A stretch of 64,000 nt of DNA, taken from NCBI GenBank assembly GCA_035502775.1, contig DATJUB010000039.1:1-64000 (forward strand), written 5' to 3'. The position numbers and the translations under genes were made by a program. Shown piece by piece: positions 29,701-36,078 of the stretch (position 1 is its first letter; each line of letters begins with the position of its first letter). This DNA comes from 67-14 sp035502775. Lineage in GTDB: Bacteria > Actinomycetota > Thermoleophilia > Solirubrobacterales > 70-9. The notes beneath the pieces are model-generated. The model had not been told where the DNA came from, searched no databases, and saw only the letters and a list, made by a program, of their open reading frames with translations.

Positions 29701-29722
29701 CAAGTCCGGCAGCGCCAGGTAG
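23780..29722 (+). CDS. Giant secreted protein: TolB/WD40-like propeller plus 17 Ig-like repeats
   Basis: About 1980 residues. The signal peptide core is MLALAVTTLVMVLLG. Next come TolB/PD40 beta-propeller blades (about 35-340, IVFSSDRDGSRDIYKMAPNG and later IYTMNANG copies), then 17 two-Cys Ig-like repeats, then a CARDB-like, Lys-rich tail (KAGKKMLVTAKVSNIGE). ATG 23780 has AAGGA 6 nt upstream and gives a normal signal peptide; ATG 23705, behind GGGAGGAGAG, is in frame and would add 25 polar residues. Last gene of the operon, followed at once by a strong terminator. No cell-wall sorting signal is visible. Function unknown; a surface or matrix protein is likely. Confidence 0.83.
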   Translation: MTTGVNSSRTIASRGLRMLALAVTTLVMVLLGTSTAAATFPGGNGPIVFSSDRDGSRDIYKMAPNGGSLVQLTADSGLGDSGTNTDPVWSQDRTTIAFISNRDGNPDIWTMNADGNAETRITDTSATESDLSFNPDGTKLVYSSNADGDRELYTIDLTTLGDEDGPTIVKLTNNNFEDYNADWSPTGDRIVFERQAGGVSPGRGYQIFSISPEGGPETDLSQTTSVIENGNPSFNGNGTRIVFQRRATSTANWEIYTMNANGTVQTKRTNTPTFQNTAPVFSPSGTNGGLDTEGEKIAFLSNRGGGSQIYTMNANGSSVTKISDGLGNDTDQNWQALDIFPPQTEITVGPDEGQVLTVNNAGFEFTSTEEGSTFQCRLDPESGPGSWAACDTPFNTGGQDDGIYVFNVRAVDPSGNIDPSPATRGFVLDTTVPEVNLTDGPRGPWDGAFINFTDPTIEFTSPENNEDNVITFGCRLDPVGDDPGTEDVDETTPWSDCSDGTFELSDLSEGDHTIQVRGTDPWGNTSEPVEATFTVDLTLPTSSITSGPAEGLWSNDNTPTYEFEADEPGTFECRVTDSPQSGWDECESPFTPSAGLEDGPHTFQVRVTDRALNVQEPVTERLINVDTTPPVTTITDRPDDVISVDKATYAFESDQPEDATFECKVDTGAWESCVSPFTTGILDNGDHSFAVRSTDRADNLGEPAEDEVTVHAPPRSVFTSGPADGGFIPTGNASFAFESEGTEPSESTPTFECRVDSSDEGDWEACASPLNVTGLNNGEHKVEVRAVGQYGTDLTPAIVNFTVDKVRPTTTIESGPAEGSLTNDPTFVFGSNEPGTFQCEINGGGWEACASNVPLVAPDGDVALRVRAVDRAGNEDLSPVTRNFTLDATAPETTIDSGPFDGSRTKIKDPTFAFSSSEPDDATFECKVDGGEWEACDSGEFTTEALSDGSHTFRVRAIDKAGNVDPNGDSSTFTVDTVKPVATISTVNPAEGAPTNGTEPAFDFTSDKAASVFECRFLEGDDDSATWEVCATGVQPSAPLTDGEWTFQVNAIDDVGNVSETPASRSFVVDTTAPTTEITVGPEEGSTIDTGSTFFEFASSEEGSSFECSFEATGDPDDFGDCSNPFSKSELADGLYTFKVRATDPAGNLDTVGDLRNFEVDSPPNTSILPGSDVQDGGRTKKTTPSFAFESNENDATFECRVDSGDGDAWAACTSPYATSFLGDGDHTFEVRAVDTQSRPDLTPAKVSFTVDTVLPVTTFTSGPANGDSINDATPTFGFESSKESSTFECAVDGGGFSACSSPATIGPLSEGSHTFAIKAIDDVTNEESPAKEVTFTVDLTEPVTTITSPTEGESFNTNQPVFSFSADEDATFECQIDGGDWVECESPLETDELADGAHTFGVRATDLAGNIESPVTRNFSTEAPPTVKFTSGLDEDAISNVTTQEFAFEASEPDATFECRLDSSAPGDWSVCTSPVSYTGLGEGTHTVEVRALAFDPPHDPSLKPAKRTFKIDTVKPTTQITSGPNDESTITSTSTSFAFSSNDGGISFECRVDSTDAGDWDTCTSPVSLSSLAEGAHAFEVRATDLAGNVQDPVSRVGFSVDTTAPVTTITAGPEAGSTITDSTPTFEFTSDSAGTFDCKVDGGSFNSCTSPFTTGALSDGSHTVTIRATDSHGLVEATPPSRTFTVDGTAPNVNITSGPNGLTNDKTPTFAFTANEASTFECKVDGGSFATCASPFTTADLTDGAHTFSVRATDAAGNVSSPANRSFTVDATAPVVTITKAPAPGVGETSASVEFNASKNGVSFECALDGAAFAACTSPHSINGLAVGAHSIQVRATDEAGNQGAAVSSAFEVKAKEPELTPAKFGKMVVKVAPKQPKAGKKMLVTAKVSNIGETATGSVKVCVSTPKKAIKGKASRCKSLRNVAGGGTATVKFSLALKKTAKAGTKIKGAVTASAAGVAKSVGKYSAKTGKSGSAR
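24802..29370 (+). repeat. Seventeen tandem two-Cys Ig-like repeats
   Basis: Units of about 83-100 residues of the same family as in the gene at 15158. Typical order: TITSGP, FxF.S.E..(A/S)TFEC.(V/L)D, W.(A/T)C.SP, L.DG.HTF.VRATD.AGN, F.VDTTAP. I counted 17 by their Cys pairs and VDT boundaries. Confidence 0.82.
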
Positions 29723-29735
29723 CACCTTCGAAGAG

Positions 29736-29780
29736 ACCGTCCGAAAGGCCTGCGTATCACGCCTTTCGGACGGTACTTTT
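29736..29780 (+). terminator. Intrinsic terminator of the surface-protein operon
   Basis: A perfect 14-bp stem (29736-29749 with 29761-29774), an 11-nt loop and a trailing ACTTTTC. It separates the giant-protein operon from rpmG. Confidence 0.9.
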
Positions 29781-29787
29781 CAACCAA

Positions 29788-29793
29788 GTATGA
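29788..29793 (+). promoter_or_regulatory. Candidate -10 for rpmG-secE-nusG
   Basis: TATGAT lies in the 187-nt gap before rpmG, just after the terminator. A CCACGT/ACGTGG hairpin (29800-29821) would lie at the start of the transcript. No good -35 was found at normal spacing. The rest of the gap shows nothing else recognisable. Confidence 0.35.
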
Positions 29794-29909
29794 TCCGATG
29801 CCACGTCTGGATTCAAACGTGGGGAAAGATCGGTAACCTATGCCGTCGCCCTGTGCCTTGGCCGGGGTTTATTTTTTTGTCAACGACCTGCAAGCAGTAG
29901 TGAGGAAAT

Positions 29910-30074
29910 ATGGCCCGCGGAGATGTCCGCATTGCGGTGACACTTGCCTGTGAAAACTGCAAGCGTCGTAACTACCAAACAAACAAGTCCAAGCGGAATA
30001 CGCCGGACCGAATCGAAATGCGCAAGTACTGCCGCTGGTGTGAAAAGCATCAGCCGCACAAGGAAACGCGCTAG
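29910..30074 (+). CDS. rpmG: 50S ribosomal protein L33
   Basis: A 54-residue protein, MARGDVRIAVTLACENC at its start. Two CxxC pairs (Cys14/17 and Cys41/44) show the zinc-binding C+ form of L33, a large-subunit protein near the E site. GAGG lies 4 nt before the ATG. Its stop TAG shares a base with the GTG of secE, and rpmG-secE-nusG is the classic order. The gene is short and easily missed by ORF length cut-offs. Confidence 0.95.
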   Translation: MARGDVRIAVTLACENCKRRNYQTNKSKRNTPDRIEMRKYCRWCEKHQPHKETR

Positions 30075-30583
30075 TGGCCAAATCCCGGGCACAGCGGAAG
30101 GCTGAGCGCCGAGCGCGCGAGGCCGAGGAACAGGCGAAGAATGCTGGTGGCGAAAGCCAGGCCCAGCACGACACGCAGGTGCCGAAGTCCGGTGACGTCG
30201 CCGAGATCGAAGCGATCGAGGCGGGCATCGGCGCTGGCGCCCAGGAGAAGGACCTCGAGACTCCGGACTCCAATCAGGGTCTGAGCTCGAAGGAAGAGAA
30301 GCGCAAGCAGAAGCAGGCCGAGAAGGCACAGAAGGCCGAACAGCGCAAGCGTGAGGAGCAGCAGCTCGCGAAGCGCCAGAAGCAGGCGAAGGCCGAGCGC
30401 AAGCGCGGCGGAGTGATCGCCTTCCTTCAGTCCTGCATCGCCGAACTGAAGCGGGTCCAGTGGCCCAACCGGGATACTCTGCTTCAGGCGACCGCGGTGA
30501 CCGTCGTCTTCGTTTTCGTCGCCGCCGTCTATCTCGGAGTGATCGACCTCGTAGTCAACTGGGTCGTCCAGAGAATTCTCTAA
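30074..30583 (+). CDS. secE: Preprotein translocase subunit SecE
   Basis: 169 residues. The last ~55 residues are the SecE core: an amphipathic helix with the conserved FLQSCIAELKRVQWPNRDTL, then one transmembrane helix (VTVVFVFVAAVYLGVIDLV). It clamps SecY in the SecYEG channel. The first ~110 residues are a highly charged Lys/Glu/Ala-rich extension with likely coiled coil, much longer than the usual 60-90-residue protein. GTG 30074 overlaps the rpmG stop by one base. It is directly followed by nusG, as in most bacteria. Confidence 0.93.
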   Translation: MAKSRAQRKAERRAREAEEQAKNAGGESQAQHDTQVPKSGDVAEIEAIEAGIGAGAQEKDLETPDSNQGLSSKEEKRKQKQAEKAQKAEQRKREEQQLAKRQKQAKAERKRGGVIAFLQSCIAELKRVQWPNRDTLLQATAVTVVFVFVAAVYLGVIDLVVNWVVQRIL

Positions 30584-30605
30584 GGAAAGATCGACTCAAA
30601 CTTTT

Positions 30606-31127
30606 ATGTATCGCTGGTACGTCATAAACACCTACTCGGGTCACGAGAACAAGGTCAAGCACAACCTGGAGCACCGGGTCGAGACCATGGGTCAGGCTCA
30701 TCGTGTCCGCAAGGTCGTCGTGCCGACCGAGCAGGTATCCGAGGTGAAGGACGGCCAGAAGATCCAGGTCGAGAAGCGCACCATGCCGGGCTACGTTCTG
30801 GTCCAGATGGAAATGACCGACAACGCCTGGATGCTCGTCAAGAACACGCCGGGCGTGACCGGTTTCGTCGGTCCGCGCGACACACCTGTGCCGCTGACCA
30901 AGGCCGAGATCGATCGGCTGCTTCACCGTGAGACCGCCGAGCGGCCTCGCACCCAGGCCCAGTTCGAGATCGGTGAGACGGTCAAGATCATCAGCGGCCC
31001 GCTTTCAGATTTCTCCGGCGAGATCGCCGAAATCAACGAGGACCAATCGAAGCTCAAGGTTCTGGTCTCCATCTTTGGCCGTGAGACCCCTTCCGAGGTC
31101 GGCTACGAACAGGTCAAGAAGCTCTAA
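30606..31127 (+). CDS. nusG: Transcription termination/antitermination factor NusG
   Basis: 173 residues. The NGN domain (about 1-105, YRWYVINTYSGHENKVKHNL) binds the RNA polymerase clamp. The KOW domain (about 118-173, GETVKIISGPLSDFSGEIAE) contacts S10 or Rho. The length is normal for a minimal NusG, without the long acidic N-terminal extension found in many other actinobacteria. It sits between secE and rplK in the conserved order. Confidence 0.97.
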   Translation: MYRWYVINTYSGHENKVKHNLEHRVETMGQAHRVRKVVVPTEQVSEVKDGQKIQVEKRTMPGYVLVQMEMTDNAWMLVKNTPGVTGFVGPRDTPVPLTKAEIDRLLHRETAERPRTQAQFEIGETVKIISGPLSDFSGEIAEINEDQSKLKVLVSIFGRETPSEVGYEQVKKL

Positions 31128-31156
31128 ACCCCAAACTCTTTAAGGCATTCAGGCTC

Positions 31157-31579
31157 ATGGCTAAAAAAGTAATGACACTCATCAAGCTGCAGATCCCTGC
31201 GGGCTCCGCCAACCCGGCTCCGCCGGTCGGTCCGGCCCTGGGTCAGCACGGCGTCAATATCATGGACTTCTGCAAGGCGTTCAACGCGCAGACGCAGCAG
31301 GACTCCGGCACGATCATCCCGGTCGAGATCACGGTCTTCGAGGATCGCAGCTTCACCTTCATCACCAAGACGCCGCCCGCGGCCGTCCTGATCAAGGAAG
31401 CCATCGGCCTGAAGAAGGGTTCCGGCGAACCGCATGTCAACAAGGTGGGCACCATCACCGAAGCGCAGATCCGTCAGATCGCGGAGCGCAAGATGCCCGA
31501 CCTGAACGCGAACGACATCGACGCCGCCGCCAACATCATCAAGGGCACTGCCCGTTCAATGGGCGTGGAGGTCAAGTAA
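31157..31579 (+). CDS. rplK: 50S ribosomal protein L11
   Basis: 140 residues, full length. The N-terminal domain has the Pro-rich PAGSANPAPPVGPALGQHG motif that binds the GTPase-associated region of 23S rRNA and is the thiostrepton site; the C-terminal RNA-binding domain ends with GTARSMGVEVK. It is followed after 2 nt by rplA. In many bacteria rplK-rplA is autoregulated by L1; no obvious L1 site was identified here. Confidence 0.98.
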   Translation: MAKKVMTLIKLQIPAGSANPAPPVGPALGQHGVNIMDFCKAFNAQTQQDSGTIIPVEITVFEDRSFTFITKTPPAAVLIKEAIGLKKGSGEPHVNKVGTITEAQIRQIAERKMPDLNANDIDAAANIIKGTARSMGVEVK

Positions 31580-31581
31580 CA

Positions 31582-32313
31582 ATGGCTCATGGAAAGCGTT
31601 TCCGCCAGCAGTTCGGCAAGGTTCAGCGGGATCACATCTACCCGCCCGCCGAAGCGATCGGCCTGATCAAGGAGACCGCGTCGGCCAAGTTCGACGAGAC
31701 CGTGGAACTCCACGTCCGTCTCGGGGTCAACGTGCGTCACGCCGAGGAGCAGCTCCGCGGCACCCTGGCCCTGCCGCACGGGCTGGGCAAGGACGTCAAG
31801 GTCGCCGTCTTCGCTCAGGGCGACAAGGCCCGCGACGCCGAGGCCGCCGGAGCCGACATCGTCGGTGCCGACGATCTCGCCACCAAGATCGAAGAGGGAT
31901 TCGACGATTTCGACGTGGTCATCGCCACGCCGGACATGATGCCGACCGTCGGCAAGCTCGGACGGGTCCTCGGCCCGTCGGGCAAGATGCCGAACCCGAA
32001 GGTGGGCACGGTCACCGACGACGTCGAGAAGGCCGTCACCGAGTCCAAGGCCGGCAAGGTCGAGTACCGGACGGATCGTCAGGCGATCGTGCATCTCGCG
32101 ATCGGCAAGGCATCCTTCGACGCCGACAAGCTGCTCGACAACTACGCCGCCGTGCTCGAGGAGATCACCAAGGCGAAGCCGGCTTCGGCCAAGGGCCGCT
32201 ACATCATCTCGATCTCGATCGCGACCACGATGGGTCCCGGCATCGCCGTGGATACCACCAAGGCGACCGAGCGGGAGATCTTCCCCGACCGCGCCGAGGC
32301 AGTCGCCGCATAG
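31582..32313 (+). CDS. rplA: 50S ribosomal protein L1
   Basis: 243 residues, normal length. It contains the conserved DKARDAEAAGADIVGADDL and ATPDMMPTVGKLGRVLGPSG stretches of L1, which forms the mobile stalk near the E site and can repress its own mRNA. It starts 2 nt after the rplK stop, so translation is coupled. A strong terminator follows, and rplJ, usually next, lies 18 kb downstream. Confidence 0.98.
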   Translation: MAHGKRFRQQFGKVQRDHIYPPAEAIGLIKETASAKFDETVELHVRLGVNVRHAEEQLRGTLALPHGLGKDVKVAVFAQGDKARDAEAAGADIVGADDLATKIEEGFDDFDVVIATPDMMPTVGKLGRVLGPSGKMPNPKVGTVTDDVEKAVTESKAGKVEYRTDRQAIVHLAIGKASFDADKLLDNYAAVLEEITKAKPASAKGRYIISISIATTMGPGIAVDTTKATEREIFPDRAEAVAA

Positions 32314-32340
32314 ATACCCAAAATTAGGTATTGAAGTAAT

Positions 32341-32373
32341 AAGGCGAGCCACATAGGCTCGCCTTGTTTCGTT
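32341..32373 (+). terminator. Intrinsic terminator after rplA
   Basis: A 10-bp stem AAGGCGAGCC/GGCTCGCCTT with loop ACATA, then GTTTCGTT. It closes the rpmG-rplA transcript. Confidence 0.9.
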
Positions 32374-32401
32374 AAGGGATGCGGGTGCCATGGGACGGCG
32401 C

Positions 32402-32427
32402 CGGTAGGCAGGGAAAGACACCTACCG
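32402..32427 (+). promoter_or_regulatory. Hairpin just upstream of the SD of the exported-protein gene
   Basis: CGGTAGG (32402-32408) pairs perfectly with CCTACCG (32421-32427) around a 12-nt loop. Its 3' base joins the SD GAGGGAG that precedes ATG 32438. It could modulate ribosome access or be a protein-binding palindrome. Confidence 0.4.
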
Positions 32428-32437
32428 AGGGAGCCAT

Positions 32438-33736
32438 ATGAGGTTGAAGAAGGTTGCTGTCGCGTTGATCGCAGTCTGTGGAATCGGGACCATGGGTCTG
32501 AGTGGGATCGCATCGGCTGATCCGCCGGTGGTCAGGGATGCGTTCGGGTGGGACGCATCGGATGAAAACAGCACCGACCTGCCGGGACTCACCTGGAGCT
32601 CTTCGGGTGGAGGTGACTACGAGAAGCGGGAAGGATGCGACGTGGACATGTTCGGGTCCTGCGAGTTCTTCGGTGACCCGTCTGATCCCCTTGTGAGAGT
32701 GGATGCGTCCGGCACCTATCCGGTCGGCAGCAGGGCCGGTTGGACCTACACCGTTCCGGGCGGCCCGGACACCTATCTGAAGAAGGTCTCCGCGACGGCG
32801 ATCAATGTGACCGGGGAGAGTGAGCTGACGCTGGAGACCGGCGAGCCTCGGGCATATCTGGGTGTGTGGGACGGCTCGGGCTGGTCCGCATCCGAGACGA
32901 GCATCGAGACCGAAGGGTTCGGGATCTTCGACCATCTCGGCGACGAGGACGATCGCCAGGTGAAGTTCGGTATCGAGGCCGCTTCGGCGCCGTCGTTCGC
33001 CGAAGACCATTGGGCGGGAATGGCAGCTCTCGTCGCCGAGTTGGGCGACGATGTACCTCCCCTGCAGACGGTCGATCCCCTGGATGTACCAAGCGGATGG
33101 GTTGACGAGACACCGATCGACATTCCGGTCGCGGCCGAGGACAATGGTCTGGGCCTGCTGAATATCACCGCAATCGGCAGCAAGCGAGTCGCGGCCAATC
33201 CCTTCGATTGGTACGTGGCCACCGAGTCATTCGATTGTGTGGGGAACACCGACGATCCCTGCCCGCTGGAAGCGCCATCCGGTACCGAGATCACCATTGA
33301 GCCGGCCCTGATGCGTGAAGGTCATGCCCTCCTATCGATCGGCGTCTTCGATGCCAAGGAGAACCTGGCGGTCAACGAGGACTACGACCACAATATGAAG
33401 ATCGACACCAAGGATCCGGTCGTGACCCTCGGCGGGAGCTTCACCACCGCACCCGGCATGGTGCTCGACGGTCCGCTCTACGCACTCGAGTCGGATGCGG
33501 TTGACGGCAATCTGACCGTCGCCAATTCCGGTGTCGTCAAGATCGAGGTTCTGGTCGACGACGTGGTGATCGATTCCGATACGCAGTCCTGCGCCACCGA
33601 GAACTGCGACATGGGTCTCGACACCGACATCGATCCCGACAACTACGCCAACGGCGCCCACGTGCTGAAGGTGAAGGCGACGGACGCGGTCGGTCACGTC
33701 AAGACCGAAACCGTTCCGTTCGAGGTGGATCGCTGA
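32438..33736 (+). CDS. Exported protein of unknown function with C-terminal Ig-like domain
   Basis: 432 residues. Clear signal peptide (MRLKKVAVALIAVCGIG..., cleavage near ASA-DPP at 27). The mature part has paired cysteines (for example CDVDMFGSC and CVGNTDDPC) and ends in an Ig-like beta domain (about 320-432, DNYANGAHVLKVKATDAVGH) similar in style to the repeats of the giant proteins upstream. SD GAGGGAG precedes the ATG. It stands alone between the rplA terminator and a bidirectional hairpin. I recognise no enzyme motif. Confidence 0.8.
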   Translation: MRLKKVAVALIAVCGIGTMGLSGIASADPPVVRDAFGWDASDENSTDLPGLTWSSSGGGDYEKREGCDVDMFGSCEFFGDPSDPLVRVDASGTYPVGSRAGWTYTVPGGPDTYLKKVSATAINVTGESELTLETGEPRAYLGVWDGSGWSASETSIETEGFGIFDHLGDEDDRQVKFGIEAASAPSFAEDHWAGMAALVAELGDDVPPLQTVDPLDVPSGWVDETPIDIPVAAEDNGLGLLNITAIGSKRVAANPFDWYVATESFDCVGNTDDPCPLEAPSGTEITIEPALMREGHALLSIGVFDAKENLAVNEDYDHNMKIDTKDPVVTLGGSFTTAPGMVLDGPLYALESDAVDGNLTVANSGVVKIEVLVDDVVIDSDTQSCATENCDMGLDTDIDPDNYANGAHVLKVKATDAVGHVKTETVPFEVDR

Positions 33737-33758
33737 GGCGATCCGTTCCGTGAAGCTG

Positions 33759-33787
33759 ACGAGAGGGCGCCCCGGGCGCCCTCTCGT
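33759..33787 (+). terminator. Bidirectional hairpin between convergent genes
   Basis: A 14-bp inverted repeat (33759-33772 with 33774-33787) lies between the stop of the exported-protein gene and the stop of the minus-strand phosphatase. There is no clean T-run on either strand, but the position and stem suit a shared terminator. Confidence 0.6.
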
Positions 33788-33802
33788 CGTTCGGGGACCG
33801 TT

Positions 33803-34591
33803 TCAGCGCCGCAGCCCGAGCCGCCGGAGGAGACCGCCGCCGTTGCGCGTCTCGCCCGAGGCGCCGGCTCCCGGGCGAAGCGGTTCCTCACCGCCGTCGA
33901 GGATCCAGGCGGGCATGTCGTGGCAGAGCCACCGGACGAGATCCCGGTGGCCCGAGCGCTTCAGTTCATTCGTGAGTCCGGGCGGCCGCTCGGTCGCGTG
34001 GTGCGCGTCCGAGGCGACGGTGTGGACCAGATTCCGGGCGAACAGCTCGCGTGAGCAGGCCTCGGCGTCGGAGCCGAACCGTCCGGTCAGGGCTTCGGCG
34101 GTGATCTGGGTTCTCATGCCGGAGGCGACCAGATCCCCGAGCAGGTCGAGGTCTCGGCGCAGCGCGGTATTGCGCTCCGGATGGGCGAGCAGCACCTTGA
34201 AGCCGCGCCGCTGCACCTCGAACACGGCCTGGTGGATGTCGAAGGCGGAGGCCCTGCTCGGCGGTTCCACCAGCAGCCACTCGCCGCCGCCCAGAGTGAG
34301 CCGCCTCAGTTCACCGTCGCCGATCTCGGCCGCGACCGTGGCCGAGATCTCGGCACCGGGCTCGATCCGCAGATCGATCCCGAGCTCGGTGAGACGGGCG
34401 TTGAGCTCGGCCCGCCGCTCCTCGATACCGTCGGCACGGTTCCGGTGGCGGAGATTGACGTGGGGGGTCGCGGCGACCCGGCCGATGCCGGCCGCTAGGT
34501 AGGCCTCGGCCAATGCCACCGCACCGTCGAGGTCGGCCGGTCCGTCGTCGATCCCCGGGAGCAGATGGCAGTGGAGATCGATCAGATCCAT
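33803..34591 (-). CDS. CpsB/CapC-type PHP-domain tyrosine-protein phosphatase
   Basis: 262 residues. PHP metal-site motifs are present in order: DLHCHLLPGIDDGP at the N-terminus, ATPHVN, LLAHPERN and SDAHH. These are typical of manganese-dependent CpsB/YwqE phosphatases that dephosphorylate the tyrosine kinase (Wzc/CpsD) controlling capsule or EPS chain length. The ATG at 34591 directly precedes the motif; the longer frame starting at 34660 would overlap the divergent flippase start. TACGGT lies 7 nt upstream, a leaderless layout. The kinase partner is encoded at 36079. Confidence 0.9.
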   Translation of the reverse strand: MDLIDLHCHLLPGIDDGPADLDGAVALAEAYLAAGIGRVAATPHVNLRHRNRADGIEERRAELNARLTELGIDLRIEPGAEISATVAAEIGDGELRRLTLGGGEWLLVEPPSRASAFDIHQAVFEVQRRGFKVLLAHPERNTALRRDLDLLGDLVASGMRTQITAEALTGRFGSDAEACSRELFARNLVHTVASDAHHATERPPGLTNELKRSGHRDLVRWLCHDMPAWILDGGEEPLRPGAGASGETRNGGGLLRRLGLRR

Positions 34592-34598
34592 ACACGGA

Positions 34599-34604
34599 AC
34601 CGTA
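34599..34604 (-). promoter_or_regulatory. Leaderless-type -10 for the CpsB-like gene
   Basis: TACGGT on the minus strand, 7 nt before the ATG at 34591, with no SD between. Confidence 0.35.
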
Positions 34605-34615
34605 ACGGAGGGGCC

Positions 34616-34642
34616 TTGACCGGCGGGTCCGCCGCATACAAT
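34616..34642 (+). promoter_or_regulatory. Promoter of the flippase gene, leaderless type
   Basis: TTGACC (34616-34621) and TACAAT (34637-34642) are separated by 15 bp, and the ATG at 34653 begins 10 nt later with no SD. It is divergent from the phosphatase promoter. Confidence 0.55.
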
Positions 34643-34652
34643 CCCCAACTCG

Positions 34653-35945
34653 ATGGTCAAGACAACGTTCAGGCGCCTGTTCCCGGCCGCCGCGGAATCC
34701 GGGCCCTCGAACCGTCAGGAGGCATCGGAGGGCTTTCTCTCGGGCATCGTCGTCCAGGTCCTGATCCTGGTCACCGGCATCCTCGCCGCTCGCATCCTCG
34801 GCGAGGAGGGACGCGGCCAGCAGGCCCTGATCTGGATCGTCGCGCTCACGATCGCGCAGGTCGGCATGTTCGGCCTGCCACTGGCGATCACCTACGAGTC
34901 GGCCAAGGACTCCACCTCCTTCGCCCGCCTGCTCGATCACATCCGGCCGCTCGTTCTCATCCAGGCGGCGGTCATCGTGCTGGTCTATGTGGTCGTCGCC
35001 CTGCTGCTGCTCCACGACCGCCTTCCGTGGGAGGCCGCCGCGATCACCCTCGTCGCCCTGCCGGCGATGGTCTGGCAGGCGTACGGGCTGGCGCTGATCC
35101 AGGGGCGGCGCAGATTCAGGGCGCTCCATGTTCTGCGGATCCTGCCCGCGGCCCTCTACGTCGTCTCGCTCACGGTCGGGGTGCTGCTGGGAGGCACGAG
35201 CCTCCTGCTGGTGATGGGCTGCTGGTCGATCTCGTATGTCGTGGCGGCCGTGGCCACCTCGATCCATGTCCGGCGGATCGACGGACAGGCCCTCAGCTCC
35301 GAACTCGACGAACTGCCGGAAGTCGGAAAGCTGGCCAGGTTCGGCGCCTCGGGCTTCCTCGGCTCGACCTCGCCGACCGAGACCTTCAAGGTGGACCAGC
35401 TGATGGTGGGCCTGCTGCTCAGCACCGGCGATCTCGCGCTCTACGTCACCGCGCTCGCCTTCTGCAACCTGCCCCGCCTGCTGACCCAGGCGCAGGGACT
35501 GGTCGCCTACGCGAGGGTCGCCGGAGAACGGGACCAGGCCGAACGGCACCGGCTGATCCTCCGTCACACGGTCAGCGGAACCGCGATCGCGGCCGCCGTC
35601 TCGGCGGTGATGGCGCTGCTCGCGGGCCCGCTGATCGACCTGACCTTCGGACCCGACTTCTCGGAGGCGACCGTGATCACCCAGATCCTGCTCGGGGGCA
35701 CGGTGATCCTCTGCGCGCGGCGCATGCTTTCCGAATGCATGCGGGGTGCGGGCGCCCCGGGCGCCGGATCGATCGCCGAGATCGTCTCACTGGCCGCTCT
35801 CGTTCCCGCGTTTCTCCTGCTCGTGCCACCCTTCGGCCTCGAGGGCTTCGCGCTGGGTATGGTCATCAGTTACCTGGCCGGGTTCTTCGTCCTGCTGAGG
35901 ACCGCCTTGAAAGCCACGCGCGGCGGTTCTTCAGAAACGCGATGA
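34653..35945 (+). CDS. Polysaccharide flippase (Wzx/MATE-like)
   Basis: 430 residues with about 12 predicted transmembrane helices, of the oligosaccharidyl-lipid flippase family. It has the conserved early segment GFLSGIVVQVLILVTGILAA and a central Gln/Lys pair in TFKVDQLMVGLLLS. It should move undecaprenyl-diphosphate-linked repeat units across the membrane for polymerisation. It is the first plus-strand gene of the polysaccharide cluster, followed after 133 nt by the Wzc-like kinase. Substrate cannot be told from sequence. Confidence 0.88.
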   Translation: MVKTTFRRLFPAAAESGPSNRQEASEGFLSGIVVQVLILVTGILAARILGEEGRGQQALIWIVALTIAQVGMFGLPLAITYESAKDSTSFARLLDHIRPLVLIQAAVIVLVYVVVALLLLHDRLPWEAAAITLVALPAMVWQAYGLALIQGRRRFRALHVLRILPAALYVVSLTVGVLLGGTSLLLVMGCWSISYVVAAVATSIHVRRIDGQALSSELDELPEVGKLARFGASGFLGSTSPTETFKVDQLMVGLLLSTGDLALYVTALAFCNLPRLLTQAQGLVAYARVAGERDQAERHRLILRHTVSGTAIAAAVSAVMALLAGPLIDLTFGPDFSEATVITQILLGGTVILCARRMLSECMRGAGAPGAGSIAEIVSLAALVPAFLLLVPPFGLEGFALGMVISYLAGFFVLLRTALKATRGGSSETR

Positions 35946-36078
35946 CTCGATACAGCGCCGTCTATCCAGTACCACGCGGTTCAACGTGCAAGAATCGCGC
36001 TGTGTATTTCTGGGGATGACGGAATGCCGGGTATGTCCGAGGTCGCAGCCATCACAGCATCGAGAAGGGTGATTCCGT

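Noticed and set aside
7642..29722. Giant genes as a mobile or phage tail region
   Set aside because: There is no integrase, transposase, terminal repeat, tRNA-associated attachment site or tail assembly gene; signal peptides and composition fit chromosomal surface proteins.
29781..29909. tRNA-Trp or tuf remnant ahead of rpmG/secE, as found in many genomes
   Set aside because: No cloverleaf can be folded and no EF-Tu sequence is present in the gap.
35952..36003. ACAGCGC...GCGCTGT inverted repeat between the flippase and the Wzc-like gene as a terminator, or a nearby TTCAAC/TGTATT pair as a promoter
   Set aside because: The arms are 38 nt apart with no T-run after them, and the promoter hexamers match the consensus poorly, so neither was listed.
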